A DNA stretch of 64,000 nt from the NCBI RefSeq assembly GCF_900187505.1, contig NZ_FYDL01000008.1, forward strand, positions 124,001 to 188,000, written 5' to 3'. Below the pieces are notes generated by a model. The model did no database searches and had not been told where the DNA came from. It saw only the letters and a program-made list of their open reading frames with translations. Below, piece by piece: positions 56,055 to 64,000 of the stretch; the stretch's first letter is position 1, and the number at the start of each line of letters is the position of its first letter. This DNA is from Pseudomonas sp. Irchel s3h17 (lineage in GTDB: Bacteria > Pseudomonadota > Gammaproteobacteria > Pseudomonadales > Pseudomonadaceae). The position numbers were made by a program, and so were the translations under genes.

Positions 56055-57344
56055 GTGAGCAAGTCTCTGCAAGCCATTCGTGGCATGAACGACATCCTGC
56101 CCGAACAGACCCCGCTGTGGCGTCATTTCGAAGGCACCGTCTCGCGTCTGCTGGATAACTACGGTTACAAGCAGATCCGCATGCCGATCGTCGAGTTCAC
56201 CGAACTGTTCAAGCGCTCCATCGGTGAAGTGACCGACATCGTCGAAAAAGAGATGTACACCTTCGAGGACCGCAACGGCGACTCGCTGACCCTGCGCCCC
56301 GAAGGCACGGCGGCCTGCGTGCGCGCGGTGCTGGAGCATGGCATCACGGGTGGTGGCCAGGTGCAGAAGCTCTGGTACATCGGCCCGATGTTCCGCCATG
56401 AGCGTCCACAGAAAGGCCGTTATCGCCAGTTCCACCAGATCGGCGTTGAAGTCTTCAACCTCGATGGCCCGGACATCGATGCCGAGCTGATCGTGCTGAC
56501 CTGGCGCCTGTGGGGCGAGCTGGGCATCCGTGACGCGGTCAAGCTCGAGCTCAACAGCCTGGGTACCAGCGAATCCCGTGGTCGTTATCGCGAGGCCCTG
56601 GTCGAGTACCTGTCGGCCCGCCTGGACCAACTGGATGAAGACAGCCAGCGCCGCCTGAAAACCAACCCGCTGCGGGTGCTCGACACCAAGAACGCCGATA
56701 CCCAGGCGGTACTGGTCGATGCGCCGAAGATGGCCGACTACCTCGACGAGGAGTCGCGCGCGCACTTCGAGGGCCTCAAGGCTCGCCTGGACGCCGCCGG
56801 CATTCCTTACGTGATCAACCCGAAGCTGGTGCGCGGGCTGGATTACTACAGCAAGACCGTTTTCGAATGGGTCACCGACAAGCTGGGTGCCCAGGGCACC
56901 GTGTGCGCGGGCGGCCGTTACGACGGCCTGGTCGAGCAGATGGGCGGCAAGCCGACCACCGGCGTCGGTTTCGCCATGGGTATCGAGCGCCTGGTGCTGC
57001 TGCTGGAAACCCTGGAGCAGATCCCGCAGGAAATCTCCCGTCAGGTCGATGTCTACCTGTGCGCTTTCGGCGAAGCGGCCGAGCTGGCCGGCCTGACCTT
57101 GAGCGAGCGGGTGCGTGACCAGTTGCCCAACCTGCGCCTGCAAGTGAATGCCGGCGCCGGTAGCTTCAAGAGCCAGTTCAAGAAAGCCGACAAGAGCGGT
57201 GCACTGTACGCACTGATCCTGGGTGACGACGAAATGGCCCAGCAAGTGGTAGGTTTCAAACCCCTGCGTGGCCAGGGTGAACAACAAAGCATTGCCTGGG
57301 ATGCGCTCGCCGCTCACCTGGCCACCTGCGTCGTGCAGGGTTGA
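56055..57344 (+). CDS. hisS: Histidyl-tRNA synthetase
   Basis: The 429-residue product is a class II synthetase: [17 protein letters not shown] at the start, motif 2 with [16 protein letters not shown], the histidine-A motifs [15 protein letters not shown] and [14 protein letters not shown], and a C-terminal anticodon domain. It starts with GTG at 56055 after AAGGAAT. It follows ispG after 22 bases. Confidence 0.96.
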   Translation: MSKSLQAIRGMNDILPEQTPLWRHFEGTVSRLLDNYGYKQIRMPIVEFTELFKRSIGEVTDIVEKEMYTFEDRNGDSLTLRPEGTAACVRAVLEHGITGGGQVQKLWYIGPMFRHERPQKGRYRQFHQIGVEVFNLDGPDIDAELIVLTWRLWGELGIRDAVKLELNSLGTSESRGRYREALVEYLSARLDQLDEDSQRRLKTNPLRVLDTKNADTQAVLVDAPKMADYLDEESRAHFEGLKARLDAAGIPYVINPKLVRGLDYYSKTVFEWVTDKLGAQGTVCAGGRYDGLVEQMGGKPTTGVGFAMGIERLVLLLETLEQIPQEISRQVDVYLCAFGEAAELAGLTLSERVRDQLPNLRLQVNAGAGSFKSQFKKADKSGALYALILGDDEMAQQVVGFKPLRGQGEQQSIAWDALAAHLATCVVQG

Positions 57345-57384
57345 AGCTGTCAATCAGCCGATTTAGCGAATAAGGAGTATTGGG

Positions 57385-58026
57385 GTGTCGAGTACCGAAG
57401 ATGAACAGCTGGCGGATTTGAAGGACTGGTGGACGCGCAACGGTAAGCCCCTGGTCACTGGCGGCCTGTTGGCGCTGGTCATCGTGTTCGGCTGGCAGGC
57501 GTTCCAGAAGTATCAGGGCAACCAGTCGCAAGGCGCCTCGATGCTCTATCAGCAATTGCTGGAAACCACGCTGACCCCGGACGGCAAGCCTGACATGGCC
57601 CGTGTGGCGGACCTGTCGAACAAGCTCAACAGCGAGTTCGGCGGCACTGCCTACGCGCAATACGGCAGCCTGTTCGTGGCGAAAGTCGCGGTCGACAGCG
57701 GCAAGCTCGATGACGCCGCCCGCGAACTCAAGGCCGTTGCCGACAAACCGGCCAACGCCGCCCTGGGTGAAGTGGCGCGTCAGCGTCTGGCTCAGGTGCT
57801 GGCGGGGCAGAACAAGGTCGATGAGGCCCTGAAACTGCTTGAAGGCGATGCGGACAAGGCATTCCTGGCCACTCGTGAAGAACTCAAGGGTGACCTGCTG
57901 GTCCAGTTGGGCCGTACCGACGAAGCCCACGCGGCGTATCAGAAAGCCAAGGCGGCGCTGTCGGATGAAGCGGCGGTAGGCGGCCTGCAAATCAAACTGG
58001 ACGACCTGGCCAAAGGGGATGCGTGA
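57385..58026 (+). CDS. YfgM-like TPR membrane protein
   Basis: The 213-residue product has one membrane helix (about 25-43) and a periplasmic TPR-like helical domain. It resembles the YfgM family (UPF0070), which in E. coli binds the SecYEG translocon and PpiD and helps periplasmic chaperones. It starts with GTG at 57385 after AAGGAG. The stop lies just before the bamB start. Confidence 0.9.
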   Translation: MSSTEDEQLADLKDWWTRNGKPLVTGGLLALVIVFGWQAFQKYQGNQSQGASMLYQQLLETTLTPDGKPDMARVADLSNKLNSEFGGTAYAQYGSLFVAKVAVDSGKLDDAARELKAVADKPANAALGEVARQRLAQVLAGQNKVDEALKLLEGDADKAFLATREELKGDLLVQLGRTDEAHAAYQKAKAALSDEAAVGGLQIKLDDLAKGDA

Positions 58027-58027
58027 C

Positions 58028-59170
58028 GTGATTCGTTGGAAACATGCAGCATTGCTGGCTCTGGCCGTTCTGGCCGCGGGTTGCAGCAGCAACAGCAAAA
58101 AAGAACTGCCACCGGCGGAGCTGGTCGACTTCAAGGAAGAAGTGGTCCTGCAAAAGCAGTGGAGCCGTTCGATCGGTGACGGTCAGGGCGAAACCTACAA
58201 CATGCTGGTGCCGGCGATCGACGGCGACACCATCTATGCCGGCGATGTCAGCGGCGTGGTCGTGGCGATGGATCGCGGCAACGGTGACGTCAAGTGGAAA
58301 AAGGATCTTGAACTGCCTGTTTCCGGCGCCGTTGGCGTGGGTTACGGCCTGGTGATGATCGGCACCCTCAAGGGCGAAGTGGTTGCTTTGGACGCCATCA
58401 ACGGCGAAGAAAAGTGGCGCGCTCGCGTGACCAGCGAAGTGCTGGCGCCGCCTGCGAACAACGGTGACGTGGTGGTGGTGCAAACCCAGGACGATCGCCT
58501 GATCGGCCTGGACGCGGCCACTGGCAACCAGCGCTGGTTGTATGACAGCACCCCGGCCGTACTGACCCTGCGTGGCACCAGTGCGCCGATCGTGACCAAT
58601 CGCCTGGCGCTGGCCGGTCTGTCGACCGGCAAAGTCGTGGCGCTGAATATCTCCAACGGCGTGCCGGTGTGGGAAACTCGCGTTGCGATCCCGCAAGGCC
58701 GTTCGGAACTCGATCGCGTGGTCGATATCGACGGTGGCCTGCTGTTGTCTGGCGGTACCCTGTACGTCGCCAGCTATCAGGGTCGCGTTGCGGCACTGGA
58801 CCTGGAGAGCGGTCGTCAACTCTGGCAGCGTGATGCTTCCAGCTATGCCGGTGTCGCCCAGGGTTTCGGCAACGTCTATGTGAGCCTGTCTTCGGGCACG
58901 GTTGAAGGCGTCGACGAACGTTCCACCACGGCATTGTGGAGCAACGATTCGCTGGCCCGTCGTCAATTGTCGGCTCCGGAAGTGTTCTCCAGCTACGTTG
59001 CAGTCGGTGACCTGGAAGGTTACCTGCACCTGCTGAGTCAGGTGGACGGTCGTTTCGTCGGCCGTGAACGCATCGACAGCGATGGCCTTCGTGCCCGTCC
59101 GCTGGTGGTGGGTGACACGATTTATGTGTATGGCAACAGCGGCAAACTGGAAGCCCTGACCATCAAGTAA
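58028..59170 (+). CDS. bamB: Outer-membrane assembly lipoprotein BamB
   Basis: The 380-residue product has a lipoprotein signal (LAAGC, Cys about 19) and an eight-bladed PQQ-type beta-propeller with recurring GDVKWKKDLE and GEEKWRARV elements. It supports BamA in inserting outer-membrane proteins. I chose the GTG at 58028, which lies 9 bases from AAGGGG; the ATG at 58019 has no room for a ribosome site. Confidence 0.94.
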   Translation: MIRWKHAALLALAVLAAGCSSNSKKELPPAELVDFKEEVVLQKQWSRSIGDGQGETYNMLVPAIDGDTIYAGDVSGVVVAMDRGNGDVKWKKDLELPVSGAVGVGYGLVMIGTLKGEVVALDAINGEEKWRARVTSEVLAPPANNGDVVVVQTQDDRLIGLDAATGNQRWLYDSTPAVLTLRGTSAPIVTNRLALAGLSTGKVVALNISNGVPVWETRVAIPQGRSELDRVVDIDGGLLLSGGTLYVASYQGRVAALDLESGRQLWQRDASSYAGVAQGFGNVYVSLSSGTVEGVDERSTTALWSNDSLARRQLSAPEVFSSYVAVGDLEGYLHLLSQVDGRFVGRERIDSDGLRARPLVVGDTIYVYGNSGKLEALTIK

Positions 59171-59190
59171 GGACTATGCTGGACCTATAG

Positions 59191-59288
59191 GTAGGAGCGA
59201 GCTTGCTCGCGATGGACGTCAACGATAACGCGTATAGTCCGGATAAACGCGGTGTGGTGACGTTCTTCGCGAGCAAGCTCGCTCCTAC
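59191..59288. repeat. REP doublet of the GCGAGCTTGCTCGC type
   Basis: GTAGGAGCGAGCTTGCTCGC and its reverse complement (59269-59288) face each other across about 58 bases. It lies between the bamB stop and its terminator. Confidence 0.8.
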
Positions 59289-59297
59289 ACGAGCACC

Positions 59298-59322
59298 AGC
59301 CGCTGCCTCGCAGCGGCTTTTG
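59298..59322 (+). terminator. bamB terminator
   Basis: AGCCGCTG and CAGCGGCT pair perfectly around a 5-base loop, followed by TTTGTATTTT. It lies beyond the REP doublet, about 32 bases before the der start codon. Confidence 0.8.
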
Positions 59323-59353
59323 TATTTTCTGAAATAACGAAGTGGAGAGCCGC

Positions 59354-60817
59354 ATGGTTCCCGTAATCGCCCTGGTGGGCCGACCGAACGTCGGTAAATC
59401 CACCATGTTCAACCGCCTGACCAAAAGCCGCGACGCTATTGTTGGCGACCTTTCCGGTCTGACCCGTGATCGCCAATACGGTGAGGCAAAGTGGCAAGGG
59501 CGCTCCTACATCCTGGTCGACACCGGTGGTATTTCCGGTGATGAACACGGCATGGACGAAAAGATGGCCGAGCAGTCGCTGCTGGCTATCGAAGAAGCCG
59601 ATGTCGTTCTGTTCCTGGTAGACGCCAAGGCTGGCTTCACCGCCGCCGACCAGATGATTGCCGAGCACTTGCGCAAGCGCAACAAACGCTCCCTGTTGGT
59701 GGCCAACAAGATCGACAACATCGATCCTGAAATGGCCCGCGCTGAATTCGCTCCGTTGGGCATGGGCCACGCCATTGGTGTTGCCGGTGCGCAAGGTCGC
59801 GGTGTGAACACACTGCTGGAAGCCGCCCTGAGCGAATTCCCGCGTGACACCGAAGAAGAGGACCTGAACGCCGACGTCGCCGAAGGCGAAGAAGCGGTGC
59901 GGATTCCTGGCCCGAGCGAAAAAGATGGCATTAAGATCGCCATCATCGGTCGTCCGAACGTCGGCAAGTCGACCCTGGTCAACCGTATGCTCGGTGAAGA
60001 CCGGGTGATCGTCTATGACGAGCCCGGCACCACCCGCGACAGCATCTACATCCCGTTCGAGCGTAACGATGAGAAGTACACGCTGATCGACACCGCGGGT
60101 GTGCGCAAGCGCGGCAAGATCAACGAGGAAGTTGAAAAGTTCTCGGTGGTCAAGACCCTGCAAGCGATCAAAGACGCCAACGTGGTGATCTTTGTGATGG
60201 ACGCCCGTGAGGGCGTGGTGGACCACGACCTGAACTTGCTGGGCTTTGCCCTGGAAGCCGGTCGTGCCATCGTCATCGCCCTGAACAAGTGGGATGGCAT
60301 GACGCCGTCGGAACGTGACTTCGTGAAGATCGAGCTGGAGCGTCGGCTGTTCTTCGTCGACTTCGCCGACATCCACTTCATCTCGGCACTGCACGGCACT
60401 GGCGTGGGCAACCTGTACCAGTCGGTACAGAACTCGTTCAAGTCGGCGATCACTCGCTGGCCGACCAACCGCCTGACCCAGATCCTCGAAGACGCCGTTG
60501 GCGAGCACGCGCCACCGATGGTCAACAACCGCCGGATCAAGCTGCGTTACGCTCACTTGGGCGGTGCCAACCCGCCGTTGATCGTGATCCACGGTAACCA
60601 GGTCGAGAAGGTTCCGAACTCTTACGTCCGTTACCTGGAAAACACCTACCGTCGTGTCTTGAAGCTGGTCGGTACGCCGATCCGCATCGAGTTCAAAGGT
60701 GGTGAGAACCCGTACGAAGCGAAAAAGAACACGCTCACCGACCGTCAGGTCAACAAGAAGCGTCGGATGATGACTCACCACAAGAAAGCTGAAAAGAAGC
60801 GCCGCGATAAGCGTTGA
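59354..60817 (+). CDS. der: Ribosome-assembly GTPase Der (EngA)
   Basis: The 487-residue product has two G domains in tandem (GRPNVGKS at about 8-15 and again near 201-208, with DTGG/DTAG and NKID/NKWD motifs) and a C-terminal KH-like domain. It acts in 50S subunit maturation and is essential in most bacteria. The ATG at 59354 follows GGAGAG. Confidence 0.97.
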   Translation: MVPVIALVGRPNVGKSTMFNRLTKSRDAIVGDLSGLTRDRQYGEAKWQGRSYILVDTGGISGDEHGMDEKMAEQSLLAIEEADVVLFLVDAKAGFTAADQMIAEHLRKRNKRSLLVANKIDNIDPEMARAEFAPLGMGHAIGVAGAQGRGVNTLLEAALSEFPRDTEEEDLNADVAEGEEAVRIPGPSEKDGIKIAIIGRPNVGKSTLVNRMLGEDRVIVYDEPGTTRDSIYIPFERNDEKYTLIDTAGVRKRGKINEEVEKFSVVKTLQAIKDANVVIFVMDAREGVVDHDLNLLGFALEAGRAIVIALNKWDGMTPSERDFVKIELERRLFFVDFADIHFISALHGTGVGNLYQSVQNSFKSAITRWPTNRLTQILEDAVGEHAPPMVNNRRIKLRYAHLGGANPPLIVIHGNQVEKVPNSYVRYLENTYRRVLKLVGTPIRIEFKGGENPYEAKKNTLTDRQVNKKRRMMTHHKKAEKKRRDKR

Positions 60818-60838
60818 TTGACGGCTTGCCTGGCTTCT

Positions 60839-60925
60839 GTGGGAGCGGGCTTGCCCGCGATGAACGATAACGCGGTGTACCTGTTACACCGCAGCGTGGC
60901 CATCGCGGGCAAGCCTCGCTCCCAC
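60839..60925. repeat. REP doublet of the GCGGGCTTGCCCGC type
   Basis: GTGGGAGCGGGCTTGCCCGC and a slightly altered inverse (GCGGGCAAGCCTCGCTCCCAC) face each other. The right unit has a base change in the stem. Confidence 0.75.
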
Positions 60926-60940
60926 TGGATCGGGTTCAAG

Positions 60941-60967
60941 AAAGGGCGCTTTATGCGCCCTTTTTTT
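60941..60967 (+). terminator. Terminator after der
   Basis: AAAGGGCGC and GCGCCCTTT pair around TTTAT, followed by seven T. It lies about 120 bases after the der stop, beyond the REP doublet. Confidence 0.88.
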
Positions 60968-61041
60968 ATGGGCGTCGGATGGGCTATCCTCGGGCTCTCC
61001 CGCGCCGACGTCAGAGCCGGGTGTTCAGCAGGGAACCACCG

Positions 61042-62190
61042 ATGATCACCAGCAAGCTGCCGAATGTCGGCATCACCATCTTCACCCAAATGTCTCAGCT
61101 CGCGGCGCAGACCGGTGCGCTGAACCTGTCCCAGGGATTCCCCGATTTCGATGGTCCGCAGGCCCTGCGCGATGCAGTGGGGCGGCATATTGCCAATGGC
61201 CACAACCAGTATTCACCCATGACCGGCCTGCCGGTGCTGCGCGAGCAAGTGGCCGCGAAGATTGCCCGCAGCTACGGTGCCAGGGTCGATGCCGACACCG
61301 AGGTGACCATCACGCCCGGTGCCACCCAGGCGATCTTCTGCGCCATTCAGGCGGTTATCCACAGCGGCGACGAAGTGATCGTCTTCGACCCGGCCTACGA
61401 CAGCTATGAGCCTTCGGTGGAGCTGGCGGGCGGGCGTTGTGTGCATGTGCAGCTGGGGGTGAAGGACTTTGCCATCGACTTCCAGAAGCTGCGTGAAGCG
61501 CTGAGCCCGCGTACACGCATGATCATCCTCAATTCGCCGCATAACCCCAGCGGTGCACTGATCTCCCGTGCCGAGCTGGATCAACTGGCCGAGCTGATCC
61601 GCGACCGCGACATCTATGTGATCAGCGACGAGGTGTACGAACACCTGGTATTCGATGGCGTGCCCCATGTCAGTGTCCTGGCCCACGAAGAGCTGTATCA
61701 ACGCGCCTTTGTGGTCAGCTCGTTCGGCAAGACCTATCACGTCACCGGCTGGAAGACCGGTTATGTGGTCGCGCCACCGGCATTGACCGCGGAACTGCGC
61801 AAGGTGCACCAGTACGTCAGTTTCTGCGGTGTCACCCCGTTGCAGTACGCCTTGGCCGACTACATGGCCGAGCACCCGGAGCATGTCGAGGAGTTGCCGG
61901 CGTTCTATCAGGCCAAGCGCGATCTGTTCTGCGATTTGCTCCTGCCTTCGCGTTTCAGTTTTACCAAGGTCGCCGGTACCTATTTCCAGCTGGTCGACTA
62001 TTCCGCGATTCGCCCGGACCTGAACGACGTCGACATGGCGATGTGGATGACCCGCGAGCACGGTGTGGCGGCAATCCCGGTGTCGGTGTTCTACCAGAGC
62101 CCGCCGCAGGAACAGCGTCTGGTGCGCCTGTGTTTTGCCAAGCGAGAGGAGACCCTGCGTGAGGCAGCGGAAAAACTATGCGTGATCTGA
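61042..62190 (+). CDS. Methionine/glutamine-type aminotransferase
   Basis: The 382-residue product is a class I PLP aminotransferase of the YbdL/glutamine transaminase group: NLSQGFPDFDGP, NQYSPMTGLPVLR, NSPHNPSG, and the PLP lysine in SSFGKTYHVTGWK. Such enzymes convert methionine or glutamine with 2-oxoacids to their keto forms. The next gene encodes an omega-amidase and overlaps by 13 bases, which points to the coupled glutamine transaminase-omega-amidase route. The ATG at 61042 follows AGGGA; the frame extends 21 codons further upstream. Confidence 0.88.
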   Translation: MITSKLPNVGITIFTQMSQLAAQTGALNLSQGFPDFDGPQALRDAVGRHIANGHNQYSPMTGLPVLREQVAAKIARSYGARVDADTEVTITPGATQAIFCAIQAVIHSGDEVIVFDPAYDSYEPSVELAGGRCVHVQLGVKDFAIDFQKLREALSPRTRMIILNSPHNPSGALISRAELDQLAELIRDRDIYVISDEVYEHLVFDGVPHVSVLAHEELYQRAFVVSSFGKTYHVTGWKTGYVVAPPALTAELRKVHQYVSFCGVTPLQYALADYMAEHPEHVEELPAFYQAKRDLFCDLLLPSRFSFTKVAGTYFQLVDYSAIRPDLNDVDMAMWMTREHGVAAIPVSVFYQSPPQEQRLVRLCFAKREETLREAAEKLCVI

Positions 62191-62969
62191 GTACCTTGCC
62201 CAATCTCAATGTTGCGTTGATCCAGACCACCCTGGCCTGGCATGACCGCCAGGCCAACCTCGAGCATTTCGAACCGTTGCTGGAGCAGGCACGCGGTGCG
62301 GACCTGATCATCCTGCCGGAGATGTTCACCACCGGTTTCTCCATGGCGTCAGAGACCCTCGCCGAAGCGGAAAACGGCCCGACCAGTAAATGGTTGCGGG
62401 CTCAGGCGGCGAAGCTGGGCGCGGTGATCACCGGCAGTGTGATTGTCCAGGCCGCCGATGGCAGTCATCGCAACCGGCTATTGTGGGCGCGACCCGATGG
62501 CGAGGTCTGGCACTACGACAAGCGCCATCTGTTCCGCATGGCGGGCGAACACCACCATTTCACTCCGGGCGAGCGTCAGGTGCAGTTCGAACTCAAGGGC
62601 TGGCGGGTGCGTCCACTGATTTGCTACGACCTGCGCTTCCCGGTCTGGAGCCGTGACCCACACGACACCGACCTGTTGCTGTACACCGCCAACTGGCCAG
62701 GAGCCCGGCGTCAGCACTGGAACCGATTGTTGCCGGCGCGGGCGATCGAGAACCTGTGCTACGTGGCAGCGGTGAACCGTGTTGGCACCGATGGCAAGGG
62801 TTTTGCCTATACCGGCGACAGCCAGGTACTGGATTACCAGGGCGAGACGCTGCTCAGCGCCGGCGAGGCCGACGGGGTGTTCAAGGTGGTGCTGGATGCC
62901 GCCGAGCTAGCCGCTTACCGCACACGGTTCCCGGCTGATCTGGACGCCGATACCTTCGAGTTCCTGTAG
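62178..62969 (+). CDS. yafV: Omega-amidase (nitrilase superfamily)
   Basis: The 263-residue product has the nitrilase-superfamily triad: Glu in LPEMFTTGF, Lys in YDKRHLF and Cys in ICYDLRFPVWSR. It resembles YafV/Nit2, which hydrolyses 2-oxoglutaramate and 2-oxosuccinamate. The overlap with the preceding transaminase suggests one operon that pulls transamination forward by removing the keto-amide product. Confidence 0.9.
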   Translation: MRDLSTLPNLNVALIQTTLAWHDRQANLEHFEPLLEQARGADLIILPEMFTTGFSMASETLAEAENGPTSKWLRAQAAKLGAVITGSVIVQAADGSHRNRLLWARPDGEVWHYDKRHLFRMAGEHHHFTPGERQVQFELKGWRVRPLICYDLRFPVWSRDPHDTDLLLYTANWPGARRQHWNRLLPARAIENLCYVAAVNRVGTDGKGFAYTGDSQVLDYQGETLLSAGEADGVFKVVLDAAELAAYRTRFPADLDADTFEFL

Positions 62970-62977
62970 TACCCCAT

Positions 62978-63110
62978 GTGGCGAGGGAGCTTGCTCCCGC
63001 TGACCTGCGAAGCAGGTCCAAGGCAGCCGATGAGTTCGTTCTGACGGAATGTGCTGATGGTTCTGGGGGGGGGGGCTTCGCGCCCCAGCGGGAGCAAGCT
63101 CCCTCGCCAC
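62978..63110. repeat. REP doublet of the GGGAGC(T/A)TGCTCCC type, with a G11 run
   Basis: GTGGCGAGGGAGCTTGCTCC and its reverse complement face each other across about 90 bases. A run of 11 G (63065-63075) forms part of the right side hairpin. This subfamily is the one carried by the small mobile element at 18213-18387. Confidence 0.8.
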
Positions 63111-63165
63111 GGCAAGCGCCTTGCCACAACAGCTTCCTTGTCTCAATTGGACACTCCAGCAACGA

Positions 63166-63198
63166 AAAAGGCCCCGAGGTTCTCACCCCGGGGCCTTT
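63166..63198. terminator. Bidirectional terminator between the amidase gene and leuA
   Basis: AAAAGGCCCCG and CGGGGCCTTTT pair perfectly around an 11-base loop. The T-run on each side suits the convergent genes on both strands. Confidence 0.88.
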
Positions 63199-63215
63199 TG
63201 CCTATCCGCTACAGG

Positions 63216-64000
63216 TTACGCCGCCTTGGCCTGTGGCTGGCTCAGGGAGCGGTTCAGGGCACTGAACAGGGCCTTGAAGCTGGCGGTGGTGATGTTTTCA
63301 TCAATACCCACGCCATGCACCGCGCGTTCGCCATTCACACGCAGTTCGATGTAGGCCGCTGCCTTGGCATTGGTGCCCGCGCCGATGGCGTGTTCGTTGT
63401 AGTCCATGATCTCCACCGGGATCGGCAAGCCGGCCACGAGGGCTTCCAGGGCACCGTTGCCCTTGCCACGCCAGTGCAGGTTGGTTTCGCCCTGGCCTTT
63501 GCTGGAGACTTCCACTTCGACTGAGCTATGGCCGTTCTCTTCCTGCAGGCGATGGCTGACCAGTGCGTACGGGGTGTTGGCCTGCAAGTACTCGCTGTGC
63601 AGCAAGGCGTGGATCTGCTGGGCCGTCATTTCGAGGCCCAGGCGATCGGTTTCGCGCTGGACCACCTGGCTGAACTCGATCTGCATGCGGCGTGGCAAGT
63701 TGATGCCGTATTCCTGTTCCAGCAGGTAGGCGATACCGCCTTTGCCGGACTGGCTGTTGACGCGAATCACGGCCTCGTAGCTGCGGCCGATGTCGGCCGG
63801 GTCGATCGGCAAGTAAGGCACTTCCCACAGGGCGTCCGGTTGCTGCTGGGCGAAGCCCTTGCGGATAGCGTCCTGGTGCGAGCCAGAGAATGCGGTGTGG
63901 ACCAGGTCGCCGACGTACGGGTGACGTGGGTGAACCGCAATCTGGTTGCACTCCTCGACGACCTTGCGCACGCCGTCGATGTCGGAGAAGTCCAGCTCAG
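63216..64000 (-). CDS. leuA: 2-isopropylmalate synthase (3' part, partial)
   Basis: The frame continues past the right edge; 260 or so residues are in view. The visible part covers the end of the catalytic barrel ([18 protein letters not shown], with the metal-binding His pair region upstream), the helical subdomain, and the C-terminal regulatory LeuA dimer domain (about the last 110 residues). Feedback by leucine acts through that domain. LeuA makes the first committed intermediate of leucine synthesis. The longer form with [19 protein letters not shown] is typical of proteobacteria. Confidence 0.94.
   Translation of the reverse strand, partial: ELDFSDIDGVRKVVEECNQIAVHPRHPYVGDLVHTAFSGSHQDAIRKGFAQQQPDALWEVPYLPIDPADIGRSYEAVIRVNSQSGKGGIAYLLEQEYGINLPRRMQIEFSQVVQRETDRLGLEMTAQQIHALLHSEYLQANTPYALVSHRLQEENGHSSVEVEVSSKGQGETNLHWRGKGNGALEALVAGLPIPVEIMDYNEHAIGAGTNAKAAAYIELRVNGERAVHGVGIDENITTASFKALFSALNRSLSQPQAKAA

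Noticed and set aside
63065-63075. G11 tract as a phase-variation switch
   Set aside because: It lies inside an intergenic REP doublet between convergent gene ends, not in a promoter or coding region.

Overview
The window looks like a chromosomal segment of a Pseudomonas, most likely of the P. fluorescens/P. putida side of the genus. This rests on protein-level resemblance to Pseudomonas families, on many Pseudomonas-type REP palindromes between genes, and on the order queA-tgt-yajC-secD-secF / suhB / trmJ-cysE-iscRSUA-hscBA-fdx-iscX / ndk-rlmN-pilW-rodZ-ispG-hisS-yfgM-bamB-der, which is conserved across the genus. Most of the window is ordinary core genome. The unusual material lies between about 12 and 36 kb and in two small mobile repeats.

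Layout. 1-5 kb: the end of an unrecognised gene, two small hypothetical genes, cheV, and a divergent nitric-oxide defence pair (NorR/FhpR-type sigma54 activator and flavohaemoprotein Hmp). 5.3-11.5 kb: dsbB and the cyoABCDE cytochrome bo3 oxidase operon. 11.8-18.2 kb: a hypothetical gene, then a two-component system divergent from a cluster that combines a Tat-exported MsrB, a DipZ-like CcdA/thioredoxin electron carrier and a signal-bearing MsrA. This looks like a self-contained methionine-sulfoxide repair pathway of the cell envelope. 18.5-31.6 kb: a LysR regulator, an ArgD-like aminotransferase, a YefM-YoeB toxin-antitoxin pair, an Anr-like FNR paralogue with an altered recognition helix, a Kef-type antiporter, a VOC protein, a PhoD-like phosphatase, a DUF1254/DUF1214 protein, an MlaA lipoprotein and a second two-component system.

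31.7-36.4 kb: an accessory block next to tRNA-Leu(CAA). A PAAR-domain protein (probable type VI secretion effector) is followed, with 4-bp overlaps, by two near-identical membrane-anchored proteins (probable immunity proteins). Behind them lie the broken C-terminus of a second effector and a truncated third immunity gene. Two small genes, one a PH-domain protein, separate this block from the tRNA. 36.5-64 kb: the conserved queuosine/Sec, Fe-S assembly, isoprenoid, histidyl-tRNA synthetase, outer-membrane assembly and GTPase genes, then a transaminase/omega-amidase pair and the 3' part of leuA.

The main discoveries proposed are: (1) a short non-autonomous transposable element in two copies (18213-18387 and 42836-42950), with 18-bp inverted ends, 10-11 bp target duplications at palindromic targets and REP palindromes as cargo; (2) the PAAR effector/tandem immunity locus with a displaced remnant cassette; (3) the regulated periplasmic Msr cluster; (4) the Anr paralogue with Ser-to-Cys in the DNA-reading motif.
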